Source: Gorsachius magnificus (lineage: Eukaryota > Chordata > Aves > Pelecaniformes > Ardeidae). From it: a DNA stretch of 64,000 nt. The DNA lies in the NCBI GenBank assembly GCA_034008185.1, contig CM067084.1, forward strand, positions 2,127,385 to 2,191,384, given 5' to 3'. The number at the start of each line of letters is the position of its first letter. The first letter of the stretch is position 1. Position numbers and translations under genes: made by a program. Shown here piece by piece: positions 11,460-24,165 of this stretch. The notes under the pieces were generated by a model. The model had not been told where the DNA came from. It did not search any database and saw nothing but the letters and a program-made list of their open reading frames with translations.

Positions 11460-12370
11460 AATGGGAGACAGTTTTCATGTTGCCATTTGAATAGAAAGTT
11501 ATCACATGCAGGACAAGTAAGGAATCTTCCTTGCCTAGGTCAGTGCATCTTGTGGTGAGATGTGCTGGTGTCTGGTTTATAAAGTATACGTGAGTATAAC
11601 TTAGTTCTGTGGATTCTTTAGGTTAAAGGTTAAACTCCTGCTTCAGCCTTGACCCATTAATAGGTTCTTCATACTGTACCCAGCCACCTGTTTTAGTGGA
11701 AACTTGAGGGGGTTATTTAGGCCTCCCTTAGTCCGATGGTTTGAAATAAATTTCATTGTGGGGCAAACAGGAGACATGCAAAGTATAGTGGAAAGCATTT
11801 AGTGGGGTGTTTTTTCCCTTTCTTTGTAGTAAGCCAGGTTAATGTTGATATCCCATCTGGGAATTCACTCAGCTTAGCTATCTTAAATTATATTGAATAC
11901 ACAATTGTATTCACTTTAATTCCTACTGTGTGTCTTGTTGGTTTTTGTGGTGTTGTCACATCTTAATTCCTAAAGCAAAAAAGTTTATAGAGGCATTAGA
12001 AAGATAGAGAAGCATAGAAGAGAAACTTTTTACAACTTTGAGAGTTACAGTCAGAGTCATTGCTCTGGCTGATGGAGGGGCAGGAATTGCAAGGAGCTGG
12101 CCTCGTGCAGGATATGTAGCTTGGAGCTAGAGAGGCAAATGGATGTGGAGGAGCTCAAGTAGTATGGAGATGGGATGGAGCAGGGGCTGAAGAGACCCCA
12201 CTACAGTGAGGAGGTGGTATAATATGAATTTAAATAAACTCCTCTTTGACTGTTACTTTTTTTTTGCTTTATGCGTGTCCAAAACTTGATGACTTCTGTG
12301 GCTTAAAGGGGAAGGCTACTAATTTTATGTTGGTTTTGAGTGTAGGTTAGTGCCTGGTCTCCTCTCTTCC
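11460..12370. other. SDAD1-NAAA intergenic spacer
   Basis: AT-rich sequence between possible SDAD1 poly(A) signals and the NAAA CpG island. No supported exon, RNA gene or recognisable repeat. Confidence 0.5.
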
Positions 12371-12478
12371 CTTCTCCTCCTTGATGCCAGCTTAGCAGTG
12401 GGCCTGAGCCGGCCCGGAGCTGTGCCTGGCTGCTCTCACGGGCAAAGCAGCCGTACTCTACTCGCGGCGTGTTTGTCA

Positions 12479-12484
12479 CACGTG
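12479..12484 (+). promoter_or_regulatory. NAAA: E-box CACGTG upstream of NAAA
   Basis: Perfect palindromic CACGTG about 220 bases before the NAAA ATG, preceded by GTCA. CACGTG is the core of the CLEAR element bound by TFEB/TFE3 at lysosomal genes. The flanks here match CLEAR only partly, so binding is inference. Confidence 0.35.
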
Positions 12485-12701
12485 GGTCGTGCCCGGGGGG
12501 GGATGCCGGCCGTTCGGCACGCCGGGGAGGGAACCGGGTGGCCGTGCGCACGGAGCCGGGCCCAGTCGCGTTCTCCGAGGGGATGCGGTGACGTGACCCG
12601 GGGGCAGGCCCCGTCCGCAGCGCTGTCCCGCCCCGGGGCCGCCCCTGCCGCTGCGGGGAGGCCTGGGGCTCGGGTGCCCGCCGTCGGCCGCGTCCAGCGT
12701 C

Positions 12702-12907
12702 ATGGGGCGGGCGGCGGCGCCGGGGGCCCGGCTGTGGGGGCTGCTGGTGCTGCTGTGCGGGGCGGCGGGGGCGGCCCCGGCTCCCCCCGCGGCGGCCCCG
12801 CTGCTGTGTAACGTGAGCCTGGACAGCCCCGCCGAGGAGCGCTGGCTGCCGGTGCTGCGCCGCTTCGACCCCGCCTTCCTGCGCGCCGCCGTCGCACGGG
12901 TGATCGA
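12702..12907 (+). CDS. NAAA: NAAA exon 1 (signal peptide)
   Basis: ATG to donor GTGAGT, phase 2. Encodes the signal peptide, the N37 sequon (CNVSLDSP) and [19 protein letters not shown]. Confidence 0.94.
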
Positions 12908-15900
12908 GTGAGTGCGGGGCGGCGGCGGGGGCTGGCGGGACCCCCCCGCCCCGGGGGCAGGGGTGGGGCCGGGGGGCAGGCCCTGGCCGCGCCCCGCGCG
13001 CCGTGCGCGGGCTGCGGCTCCCGACCGAAACCGGGGTTTTTTTGAGTGTCAACCCAAACACCAGGTGTCTGGCATTAGGCACATGCTTAGGAACCTGACA
13101 TTCGGCGAGAGATGGGATGCAGGGATGCTGGATAGAGCGTGGGAGAGGCTGCTAACTGATGGTCAGCACCAGCAGGGGCAGGCTGACTGGAAATGCAGTG
13201 GGCTCCTCGAGTATCTGACTGCCAGGTGTAAGTTGCCAACCTTTTTGTCTCTCAGTTAATGCTTTGAGTGTGTTTTGCAGTGAACGTGTACCAAAATGGG
13301 TCCACGGAGTCGTTCGGCGGATAGCAGCGGAACTGGAGTTCTTTATGCCACAACCCTTTGCGGGGGAAATACAGGGACTATGCAAAGCACTGGGAATAAG
13401 TCTTGGAGATGGAGTCCTGCTTAACTTTGCCTATGAATCTACTGCGTAAGTGTCTGGTACTTACAGAATCTAGTAGAAATGGACATAGAGTTTCACTTTA
13501 GTTTGGCACGGGAGAACGCACAATCAGGCAGGTGAAGACACGTGGCAGGTATTTGCACTGTTAATTCTCATACCACTTCATAAGCTCAGCTGGATGGTTT
13601 CATTCTCATTAGGCAGTTTGTATCCTGAATTGAACGAGAGACAAAGAACAATATTTTTTTTTTATTTTGTTAAGAAAGGTAACATAAAGCCATAACGTTT
13701 TGGGTACATACATCTGTATAATGTATAAAAGTATGAAAGTAGTTTCTGCTCGTAAGTAAGGGCTGTCCGTTCAAAGTATTTGGGTTCATTTCTCTTCAAA
13801 GATGACATATGCTCTCTTGTCGTTTAAATTGTTGTACTCACCAGAAAGGAAACTAGAAGAATTAGTTGCGGTCTAATTATTTTAACCATTCATCTGAGAT
13901 TAAGTTGCTTCCAAACCACCACCTAGATGAGTGTTCACAATGACTGTATAACGCAACTTTTCGATTTGCACAAGGGAAAAGGGACGTGCTATCTTTATGG
14001 CAGCAAACAAAACCTGACTGGAAAAAATACTCAGTTTAGTTGTCTGGTTTTGCCCTAGAAGCATGTGCAGGAGAATAGCGAACACTTGATGCTGCCTGTG
14101 AGGATCCTGAAAACATCTCTCTATAGGTTTTAATAAAAAGCAGGGGCATGCAGCCACTTGCATGCTTTTTGATTATTCGTTTGCTTAATGTGTGGTATTT
14201 GGTTAAGGTGGTGGTTTTTTAATAAGGATTAATATCGGGTAAGATAGTCATTTGAAGGGTAGCTTGCATGGTATTTCACAGAGGACACTGACCATTCCGA
14301 GCTCTGGTAAGGCCCATGAAATTTTAAGTTTCTTAGCTCTAATAATGCTAGAGAAAAAACATCAACTGGGGAAAAAACTACTTGTCTGCAAAATTTTTTA
14401 CCGTTACAGTTTTGCAGGGCAGCGCTATGCATCACTGGAATGACAAACTTGGAACTCCAGAGAAAACAAATTTTTTAATTCCCTGCTAATTCAATATACT
14501 TGATAAAAAAAGCCTGTTTCAATGAAACCGAAACTGTTACTAAAAAAGGAATTTCAGCAAACTCCCTTTTCTAGAGAAGAGGTTAGTCTCTTGTTCAAAC
14601 GGCTGATGCTTCAGCAACTGATGTTTCAGTTTGAAAGGACTTGAACTTTTAATCTAGTTGTGATTATAAATATAAGCGGGGTCCAAATTGAAGTGAAATA
14701 ACTGATAATTGTCAAAATGAAATCCAGAAAGTTTCAGACTGATACTTTGTGGACATTTTTAGATGCTGGCTTTTCATCTTGATTTAGAAAAGTAGTAGAA
14801 TGAAATAATGAAACTTTTCCCAAGTGGAAATGTTGCTTCCTACCTGGTCCGTAATGCCTGTCCTGGTGCGGACGTAGTGCGGTTTTGACTTTCTGAGCCA
14901 GGTGGGACCTGTTAAGTATTGTGCAGTTCAGTACGTTAGACTCTGCGGGAAACTACTTTCCCGTATGGATATTGTGTATAACTCCTAGAGGACACTGTAG
15001 TGATGGGTAGTTATGCAGGGCTTCAGTCAAACCATTCTGTTCCCCCCCCTCTTTTTTTTGCAATTTAAAACCTGTAAGGAGCTTCAGTAAAAAGTATAGG
15101 ATGAGACTATTCTCTCAGGTTGAGAAGCATAAGTGTTAACGATACAATGCAAACTCCTATTCGTATGCTTACATTAGGAAAATACTTTGCAGAAGATAAA
15201 CTCGGTTATGCCTCCTGAAATGTTGAGCTAGTTCAGCTATAGTATCGAAAGCGCTGTCGTAGCTTTTTCTTAAATGATTCTTTCTCCTTTTTGTTTTTGA
15301 AGGTTCTGTACTAGCATTGTTGCTCAGGATGCCAAAGGAAATATTTACCACGGGCGGAACCTGGATTACGATTTTGTCGATCTATTAAGCAAGATTACAA
15401 TTGATGTGCGGTTCATAAAAAGTGGGCAGGTATGATCTGCAGTTGACGTGGCTGGGGGGTGTTGCCTGAAGGAACAGGGTACAGTTGTGTAGCCAGTGGG
15501 ATACAGTGTAGGAATGTGGCTCCCATCCCAAGTTTGCTGGATTATTAGGGCACGTTGCGATCACTCACGCTAGGAATACGGGATGGATGCTGGCTTTCTT
15601 CGCTTCCTAGACATCTGGTTTGTGGTGACCAACTGGAACAAATAGGACTGCATAATCCAGTATATCCAGGTCATTGTTTGGAAGAGGTGTTCAGAGAAGG
15701 AAATGTTGAGATATTAAGAAAAACAAAAAACCCTAGAGAATATAGGAAAGAAATCAGTTTCGCTAGGGACTGATTGTAAGGCTTTTTTCTAAGGCCTTGT
15801 TAATTTTTGTGACCCCTGTGTGTGTGTGTGTTGGATGAAGAATTCCCAAAAAGAACTAGTTGCTAGTGCAGTCCTCGTTAGTGTGATTTTTTTCATGTTC

Positions 15901-18900
15901 ATTAGTCCATTTTGCAAATGGAGATTGCTTTGTTTCTTGCTTGAGTGCTTGCTAACTTGAGCAAAACTTTAGTAGCAGTTGGTGATCATTCACAATTTAA
16001 TTGCAGTAAATTTTGGTCCTCAGAGTCTTTTTATAATTTACATGGCAGGTTTTACTGTAATTTAAGGCACAGTGTTTTATAGCAACTTTGGTATGAAAGT
16101 CACAGGAAGAAGTACAGGATGCTCGTTCAGAGTGCTGCCTATTTGGTAAGTTGTGCTCTGTTCCAGAATGCTAAAATACTGCCTGTTTCCTGGTTTCAGA
16201 TAGCGTATCAAGGTACCACGTTTCTTGGTTACGTAGGCTTATGGACTGGACAAAGTCCACACAAGTTCACGATCTCCGGGGATGAACGAGGTAAAAGAAA
16301 TCGGTCTTCCACACTTGACGTTATGTACACTATTTCAGTTGATAGTTGCCTGCTCTGGCCCTTCTCTCGCGTTCTTCCAGAGGGAAAAATACTATTAAGG
16401 ATGCCAGGAAGGAGCTGAAATGGAATGTCTTGGGGGTGAAAGCATGCGTGCTTGCCAGTTCTTGGCTGCTGCGTAGGAAAAAGGCCTTTGTTTGTCAGCA
16501 CAGTGTCATCTGAGCTTGAAAAGTGTCAAAAGGAGACAGAGTATCTTGGGGAAAGCCTGAAGAGACAAATTTATGTGGTCTGTTCAAGAGACAGGCTTGG
16601 AGATGACAGAGTAGGGGTTGAGAGAAAAAGATGTAGTCAGGTAGAGCAAATAAAAGGCTGCTTTCCTAGTTCTCTGTCCCTTCCTCTGTATTCCATGTGT
16701 CTTTGTGCCCATAAGACAGCTGGAAAGAGAGGATGGGAAGACAAGCCTAAGGCTGAGAGATCTAGGGGAAAGGCAGCAGGGCTGAGAGAATGCGTGGGGG
16801 TACTGGAAAGGCGGCCGAGGAAAGATCTGGTAGTAGAGGAAAGTTGAGAGATGTCACCAAGAACTAAAATTTGGTAATATAAAGGCTTGGAAGGCAGAGG
16901 AAGGGTCACTGCTTTTTCCATCAGCGCTTCAGTTTCCCAGATCTTGATCGTTATGTCCAACTCGGAGCCTGGGTTTGCCTCTTTCATCCCTTCCCCCTCT
17001 CTTTTTCCTTTTCTTTTTAAGACGTAGATACTTGTTGCTGTTGTTAATTAGCTGCGTGTGTTACAACTAGCAACAAGGTAGTCCCAAGTTGGAACCAACA
17101 TCTAAAATAACTGTTTATTTTTCACTTGTGATTGTGGTAAGCAAATTTGCTTCTTAATCTTTAAATTAGAGTCTCTTCTGGGTTTGAAATTTTTTTAGAT
17201 GTTATGCAAACGCTATTGGCTGTATATGTTACAAACATACGCGTTATCTCTGAGTAGGGATTCTGCTATAGAGCACATGCACCTTTTGATTCCTTGTCCC
17301 TTTGTTAATGCTGCCTTGTTGCATCCAGTAGATTCTTATCACAGTTTACACTCATATTTGTTTTTTAAGAGCCTGCCTCTGATACTAGTGTAGTCACTTA
17401 ATCCTTTCAGAACTGGAGCATCATGGGCGGCTATTGAGATGCAAGCTACTTTTAGGTCTTATTAACATCAGCTTGGAAATAAAATCTAAAGTATATTGAG
17501 CCTTTGTAAAAGGCTTTATTTAGAAAATCTTGCAGACCAAAGTCCTATGTCTGTGACCAGGCCCAATCTGGGGACAAACCCAGTGCTGTCCTGTTCTCCC
17601 TGCTGTTTCTCAGTATAAGGATCACCTGAGACAACAGTCGAGGCAGTTTTAGTCCGTGCACAAACCCGTTCTGTTCTCCCGGTTCTGATAGAGGAATGAA
17701 GTGTTCTGATAGAGGAATCAGACTTCTGCGTGTGATGGATAGGCCCCTCTTGTCCACGAGGAGCTGATGGGCTGTCATCCACCTTGACTTCAGTCACTTT
17801 TTAACTACAAACAGTAATTCATCCAACACATGCTGTGTAAATCAGCTGTTGCTGACTGCTTGCTGCTTTTATCTGTCACTGTACAACTGAACTAAAAATG
17901 TGGGGAAACCAGCATGTGAACTGCAGCCGGAGAGGGGGCTGACTTTAAATTAGGGTGAAGGTCTATCAAGTGACAAGCATATTGTTTCTGCTTGCTTTTT
18001 CTGGTTTTAGCTTATGAATAATTATAAACTTGATCTTCTGTTTTTCTTGGTGCTCCTAATTTTGTCCAGTAACAAAACCACCATCACTACCTCTTTTTTA
18101 GCTGTTTAGTGATTTCTGTGTAATTCTTCCTGTGTTGTGTAATATTTCAGTAAGATGAATAATGAGGTGATGAATGCTAGTATTTGAGCTGACAGATATA
18201 GGCTACTATATTGTATGAATAGACCTGCATTCCTTTTGGAAACGTGTGTTACAAAGTCCTAGTCCCTGTTACAGTCACCTTTGACTTTCCGTTGCTTATC
18301 GTTCAGCTATGAATAAAAACGGTTTAAAAACCAAGCAGCTAGCAAGTTACCAATACTGAAAGGAACGTGATCGTTTTTGATGGAAAGGCCTAGCACTGGC
18401 ATGTTTTGAGAGCTACTGTGTATTGTCTGTAGGGTGCTGAACACTGTTGTCTTTATTGCCCACTGTACTTCAGACTCCCTGCCATTTTATGGCATCCTCT
18501 GGCTAAGATAATGATTGTTCCTGTCATTACAGGTCTGAGACGCTTTCTGGAAAGCAAGGGTGTTAATCCAGCTGCCCTGGTTGAACTTCAGTTGGGATTA
18601 CGTTGTCTATTTATATTTCACCTGTAGTTTCAGCTAGATGTTATGCTCTTAGCCCTGCTCCTGAAATGTTGACATTTTATGCAGATATGTAGCTGCCCTG
18701 TTTCACTGGGAATTTAGCTTTCTGAGGTACTTGAATATCCAAATCTAATGATACAGAAAACTGATCATTTGAAAGACAAATGTTGTAAAATGAAGCCTTG
18801 CCAGGGTGTGTTAGCATGGTTATGCAGCAGATTCTGCATTTTTATGTAGAGCTATCAGTAAAGTAATACAAAAGAGGAGGAGCGCTATCAGCATTCAGTC

Positions 18901-21900
18901 TTGTAAGCAGTGTTGATAAACTCCAGATGGTAGAGAGGCTCCGATTACTTTGAGATGGTGTGTGCTTTGTCCGTCGGGGATAAGCTGCCTAACTCGTATG
19001 TTTTTACGATAGAGCTATAGCTATATAGAACGAAAGAATTCATTGCACTGATCTCTGTGTAATGCAGAGGAGGGAAATATAGCGGAGCTAGAGATGGAAT
19101 GTGGGCAAGGAAGGAAGGCGGGAGGATAGGTTTCACAGAATGTACACAACATAACATGTAAAGTAATTTTTCTTTCTTTCCCAGAGGGTGGTAGATGGTG
19201 GGAAAATGCAATAGCTGCTTTTCTGAATCGCAATTACCCTGTCAGCTGGCTTGTCCGAGACGTAAGTGCACTGAGTTATTTTTTCTCATTTCACAGTGAT
19301 GTCATTTGTACTTACAAACTCCTGGTAAATTTGATGTTCCAACTTCTAGATGCACATAAAATTAAATAAATTGATAAGTAAGTGCATTTCATAAGAGGGG
19401 ATAGGTATAGTCCCCAAATTGTCAGCGATGCGTATGAGAGAGGCAATTCCAGTCCTTTAGGGGGGACAATCTTTAATCAATGCCAAAAGTCTTTAAGAAG
19501 CTGTGCAAAGACTTCCTTGCCAGGGAGTATTTCGGGTAGCTGTGATTTGTAATTCAGCAAATTCAGGCGTGGTTAATATCTGACTCGGTGGTTATTTTAT
19601 ACTATGTTTGATATGTTACTGTATTAAAAATGCAGAGCTCACTGGTGAGTGGCAGCAGATAAATTGGTATTTCGTATAGCACCATTTATCAATCTAGTGT
19701 TAGGCTACTACTAAGGTAAAACAGGTCTGCTGCTTCTCAGATTCATGAATGACAGTAAACATGAATGATACGGTTTGTAGGTTAAATGCCCTGCAGAACT
19801 GGAACATCTGTTGGGAGACTTAATTGTTTCTATTTTTTGAGTTTGAGATGTGACTTGAGGCTGTGACTCGGAACTCCTGGCTGCAGTGTTGCTGTCAGAA
19901 ATAATTAATTTTCCTCCAGGACTTTCCCCATCTTTCTGAACCATCTTGTTTGATATGTCGTCTCCGTATTTGTTTTTAGTTCCTGCCCAACATTGATTTT
20001 TAAAGATGTACTTCAGTAGGTTCTGGCCTGAAGCCTGCAAATAGCAGCCACATTGGCTGTGGTGGAACTGCCAGTTTATGCTAAGTCAGTCACCTGTAAG
20101 CAGCGCCTCTGCCTTACTCTCCGTTGTTTGACCAGAGTCCTCTTAAACCACTGGCAGGACACAGACGTGGAGTGGTTTTTTTCCTACCCTTCATCTATCC
20201 TATTGTTCGCATTGAAAGGTTTGCTGAGGATCGAATTTGGAGAGTATGGACATGCCTGTGCCTTTTGAATGGCAGATTTTGCAGCCTTTTTCACTTTTCA
20301 ACATGTACATATGTGTGTGTGTATTTACTGTTTTCTTTGAAGATTTGCAAAGCTGGGATTAATGAGTTAATTTACTAGTCATACACATTTCATGTTCATA
20401 TGCTAGTCAGTTTGGAAAACTATTTTCAGAGAAATATTTTCAAGTAGCGCTTGACAGTCAGTTGCCACTTTTAAAAAAGCTGGACCTTTTCTTCTCTTCA
20501 AGATGTCCCAGTGCTCGTTTCTGTGCTTGACTGTGTTCTGTGGTCTTTGTTTCACCGTGATCTCCTTTTTGCATTAGACCCTGAGCAGAGCTGAGGACTT
20601 CCAGTCAGCTGTTCTCAGACTAGCGGGCATTCCCATCATTGCTGAAGTTTACTATATTGTAGGAGGTGTATCGCCCAAAGAAGGCATGGTCATAACGAGG
20701 AATAGAAGAGGGCCAGCTGACCTCTGGCCTCTCGATCCTTTAGGTGGAGCGTAAGTAGAAAACAATGGTTTGGGGTTTTCTTCTTTCAGATTCCCTCCTG
20801 AGGCATAGGCGGGGTTAGTGAGACAGCTTTCTTGAGACAGCCAGGCTCATCTCTTATTCATGCCTACAGCTGGACAGGGAAAGCTTGAAAGCCTCTGAAA
20901 TGAAACCCAGTCCCTTCTCTTTGAGAACGAATCACACTGCCTTGTCAGGCTGGGGCAGCCCAGAGGGTCAAGGGCAGAATAAGCATCTGTACGTGTTCAT
21001 TTTTTAGCCAGATTCCAAAGGAGACAAGACTTGAGGGCTCTTCCTTTCTGTCTGCCAAGTATTGCACCAGTAAATTTAGCACTTAGACATCAATTTTGAC
21101 CCAACATGGTAGAAGGGTTGAAGGCTCAAAAATAACTGTATCAATTCTGTGAAATCAGTAGCTTAATATATGAAGGAGATCCTAAATAGTTGCCCTGTGG
21201 TGAAAAATGGCACTTAGTGACTACAGGGTCAGCCAGTAAATATATTGGCTTGGCAACAGCTGGACGGCCTGTTGGCTCAGTGTACTCCAAATTAAATGCT
21301 GCAGGCTGCATGGTATCTTTTCTCTGATCATCTCTTTAAAGGTCTGATCTTGCTTTTATTGTAGTCAGTAGTAGATTTGTCGCTGACGCCAGCAGGAGTT
21401 CAGTAGTTTATGGTAAAGGCTACCATGTGTATCAATATGGGATCCCTTGGGCTTGCAACAGACACAGGAAAGAGGCTTTTGAGGGCGGTTTTTTCCTTTT
21501 GGCAATACAGAAACACTGATTCTTGAACTTGAATTCACCTTTTGCTTGCTTTTATGTTTATGTGTGTGTTATAGGTGGTTTCGTGTGGAGACAAACTATG
21601 ACCATTGGACTACTCCTCCTCCTTTTGACGATAGAAGGTAAATTTAGTTTGGAGGTCTGTGGTGAGACAACACTTGTATTTGGAAAAAGCTTAGAGACTT
21701 GGGTGTTTTCTTCTCTGAGCAGGTATTAGCTTGTTGAGCAGGCAGCTTGTCAGGTTCTGTAATGCCACTCAAAAGGGAACAGATATGGTAAGGAGCGATA
21801 CTCATTTATGCGAGAGGAAAGTCTGTGTGGCATTGAGTGGTATAAAAGATGAGAAATTGCAATGATAAGGGGCGTACAAAAGATTTCTCTTTATAAAGTG

Positions 21901-23905
21901 AAGTTTAGTAGAAGTGAAAGGGTTTAGATTGACAGTGGAAAACTATTTGATGGCTCTAGGAAGGCGCTCGCAGACATCATACAGTCTTTAGGCTGTGTAG
22001 TGTGCAAAAAGCTGTTGGCAGATTCCCTGTTGGTCTGTACTCAGTGGCGTAGTAATAGAGTAGCTTCAGCTGTGTGAGACTAGATTCAGTCACACAGAAC
22101 TCAGGATTATTTTAGGCCAAAGCAATCATGTTGGCATTTCAGTGTAAGGGCATTTAGCGAGAAATTTTTCACATTGGTGCTTTGTAACCTTGGAAAGACT
22201 CAAGTGTGTTTAATATTGTGGTGTTTTATTGCAGAACTCCAGCCATCAAAGCTCTCAATGCTACTGGACAGCAGAACATCAATTTTGATACGCTCTTTAA
22301 GGTATTTCTTTTAAATCCTGCATTGTGACTGTGACTTTTTCGAAGTGTAGTTGCATTCTTGTCAGGAATTCAAAAGCTGTGCGAGGAGGGCATGGTGAAA
22401 AAGGTGGACTGCACAACCCTGTCTGGAGAGTTTACGAGCGATAAAGTTTGTTAAAATGTTTCTGAACTCCCTTGCATATAGGCATTTTGTAGTAGTTTGC
22501 CAATCCAAGCAGAAAGAGCGAGATACGAATCCCATCCCCAGAATCTTTGTGCAGTTCCTTATTTCAAGCACAATTATAAATATTACCCCAGGCAGATAGT
22601 GTTAGACATGAGTGATATTTACCATGTTAGTTTGGAGAACTTAAACATTGCTTATTTCAGAGGGCTTTTAAAAAATATTTCTGTAACATAGTCTGTTAAA
22701 AAAAAAAAACAAAACCCACCACCAAAACACCAGCAAGAGAAATCCTTGACTTTGCGTTATTCTAAATAGCCTTTTAATTCCCTCTTCATTGACCAAAATG
22801 ACAATTCTTTAAACTTTCTGTACAGGTGTTGTCAGTGAAGCCAGTCTTAAACAAGTAAGTACTAGATTTAGAGATGTTAATCGGTGCCTTGTGCCTTGCC
22901 TCAGGCTACTTAAAAGTCAACACAAACTTCCTTAGGATTTTCCTATGTGTCTGAATATCTTGCGGTTTCCCATCTTAGATTTCTGCCTGTGCGCGTGGTG
23001 CTCTGTTTGCGCTTCCACAGCACTCTTCCTCTTTTGTCTGCCACTAGCCAAGAAACTGCGCTTCGTTAGGCTCAGTCTGGTCACGGGCAGTTCCTTTGTA
23101 GTAGTGAAACAACAACTGCTTAGGGGAGCAGCTAGACTTTCTGCCCAGTCATTTGTGCCTTTCACTTGGGGAACCCTTGGATTTGTGTTAATGCTGCAAA
23201 TGGCTTTCTCTGGAGTTTCTGCTGAAGCTCGGCTTGATGGGTAAAAAGGAAAAAAAAATTATAAATGGGGACCTAGCTTTTAGGTACCATTTACTGGACT
23301 ATGAGGGATTTACTACAGTACACCAGTATCGTTCTACAGTTTGCAGCTTTGCAGAGGTTATTGTGTTTTGGTTTACTTTTATATGGAGCTCAGTATACTC
23401 CCGGGATCAGTCATTCGCATTAGAGCTTGGCAATAGCTTCTTCAAAGTTAATACCAGGACTTCCTCTCCTCTGTCTTATAAATATGAGGAAATGTGGAGA
23501 AGAGTTGATATCTGTGTGTCTGCTAACATTAGCAATACTGATTTCTTTTTAAAGCAGTGATCAAATGGATGTTGAAGTATGGTTGCTTTGCTGTACTAAG
23601 TGGGGAAAAAATACTAAAAATGTAGTGGTTTAGTACCAAGAAATTTAGTGGTTTAGTACTGGCGGCTGCCATTTCACTTTAATCACTCGTTCTCCCACTT
23701 TTTCTAACCCTTCTGTACCTAAGCAGAATGTTTGTTTCCAGTAAAATTCATTCTGCTCTGTTGCTATTTTTAGAAAAGAATCTTCTTGCCTTTGGAATGC
23801 TACTCACTCTTCTCCTCTTTCCCTATCAGTAACACAGTGTATACCACAGTAATGAGCGCTGCGTTTCCAGATAAGTACCAGACATGGATCAGAACTGTGA
23901 AGTGA
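12702..23905 (+). CDS. NAAA: NAAA, N-acylethanolamine acid amidase
   Basis: Lysosomal cysteine Ntn-hydrolase that cleaves palmitoylethanolamide and related N-acylethanolamines at acid pH, related to acid ceramidase. Ten exons give 357 aa (human 359): 12702-12907, 13281-13445, 15303-15429, 16200-16290, 19185-19261, 20578-20750, 21575-21637, 22235-22301, 22826-22854, 23830-23905. Residues 1 to about 27 form a signal peptide (Leu-rich core [14 protein letters not shown]). The autocatalytic nucleophile Cys126 follows Phe125 ([10 protein letters not shown]), and Arg142, Asp145 ([10 protein letters not shown]) and Asn287 ([10 protein letters not shown]) fall at the human active-site numbers. Sequons include N37VS and N309AT. 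The ATG follows the CpG island, and no in-frame alternative gives a better signal peptide. No frame break; the enzyme should be functional, processed before Cys126 into alpha and beta chains. Confidence 0.97.
13281..13445 (+). CDS. NAAA: NAAA exon 2
   Basis: Acceptor GTTTTGCAG, donor GTAAGT. Begins [20 protein letters not shown] and ends LLNFAYEST; phase 2 to 2. Confidence 0.96.
15303..15429 (+). CDS. NAAA: NAAA exon 3 (nucleophile Cys126)
   Basis: Acceptor TTTTTGAAG, donor GTATGA. Begins within codon 124 and carries Phe125-Cys126, the self-cleavage site, plus Arg142 and Asp145. Confidence 0.96.
16200..16290 (+). CDS. NAAA: NAAA exon 4
   Basis: Acceptor TGGTTTCAG, donor GTAAAA. Encodes [20 protein letters not shown] and then [10 protein letters not shown]. 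Confidence 0.96.
19185..19261 (+). CDS. NAAA: NAAA exon 5
   Basis: Acceptor TTTCCCAG, donor GTAAGT. Encodes [20 protein letters not shown] and then WLVRD. Confidence 0.96.
20578..20750 (+). CDS. NAAA: NAAA exon 6
   Basis: Acceptor TTGCATTAG, donor GTAAGT. Includes [20 protein letters not shown] and [14 protein letters not shown]. Confidence 0.96.
21575..21637 (+). CDS. NAAA: NAAA exon 7 (Asn287)
   Basis: Acceptor GTTATAG, donor GTAAAT. Encodes [20 protein letters not shown]; Asn287 is the oxyanion-hole-type residue of the family. Confidence 0.95.
22235..22301 (+). CDS. NAAA: NAAA exon 8
   Basis: Acceptor TTATTGCAG, donor GTATTT. Encodes [20 protein letters not shown] and then FK, with the N309 sequon. 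Confidence 0.95.
22826..22854 (+). CDS. NAAA: NAAA exon 9 (29-nt microexon)
   Basis: Acceptor CTGTACAG, donor GTAAGT. Encodes VLSVKPVLN plus a split Asn; found by phase and homology, too short for ORF detection. Confidence 0.93.
23830..23905 (+). CDS. NAAA: NAAA terminal coding exon
   Basis: Acceptor CCCTATCAG. Encodes [20 protein letters not shown] and then TVK, TGA. The human C-terminus is similar here but a few residues longer. Confidence 0.95.
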
Positions 23906-23950
23906 AGAGCTGTAAGTAGCATGCTGGTACTCCCTAGCTACTTGTACTTG

Positions 23951-23956
23951 AATAAA
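23951..23956 (+). terminator. NAAA: candidate NAAA polyadenylation signal
   Basis: AATAAA 46 bases after the NAAA stop. A second AATAAA at 25016-25021 could serve a longer 3' UTR. Confidence 0.45.
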
Positions 23957-23974
23957 AATTTCAGTGGAAGAGTC

Positions 23975-24165
23975 ACTGAGGGACAAAGCACTGCAGTGGC
24001 ACTCAGGTGACCTAGTCTGAACTCCAGATTCTCCCCTTGGTTTGCTTATTGACCTTGGGTAAATACCTTCCCTTGTTGTTTTAGAGATAGACTTAAGTAT
24101 TGACTTTCTTTGCAAAACCCTTGGAGATTATCTTGGGAAAAGTGCTTTATCAGAGAGGAAGGGGT
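23975..24165 (+). repeat. ancient amniote SINE relic (MIR-like)
   Basis: A diverged MIR-type core is readable: a CTCAGGTGACCTAG block, then TGACCTTGGGTAAATACCTT, then a terminal block with CTTGGAGATTATCTTGGG and AAAGTGCTTTATC, which resembles the conserved tails of old amniote SINEs. It lies just downstream of the NAAA stop and may be part of the 3' UTR. Recognised by eye; edges approximate. Confidence 0.5.

Larger units (their letters stand above)
12390..13030 (+). promoter_or_regulatory. NAAA: CpG island / NAAA promoter and exon 1
   Basis: Abrupt change to very GC- and CpG-rich sequence, unlike anything else in the window, covering the NAAA 5' flank, exon 1 and the start of intron 1. GC boxes (GGGGCGG) and no obvious TATA box are what one expects of a housekeeping-type promoter. 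The transcription start is not determinable here. Confidence 0.8.

Noticed and set aside
12303..13082. 259-codon - strand ORF over the NAAA CpG island
   Set aside because: GC-rich DNA lacks stop codons; the translation is Arg/Pro/Gly-rich low complexity and lies antisense to the clear NAAA exon 1.
12912..13259. + strand ORF directly after NAAA exon 1
   Set aside because: It is intron 1 sequence; the GTGAGT donor and phase-2 join to 13281 reproduce the NAAA protein.
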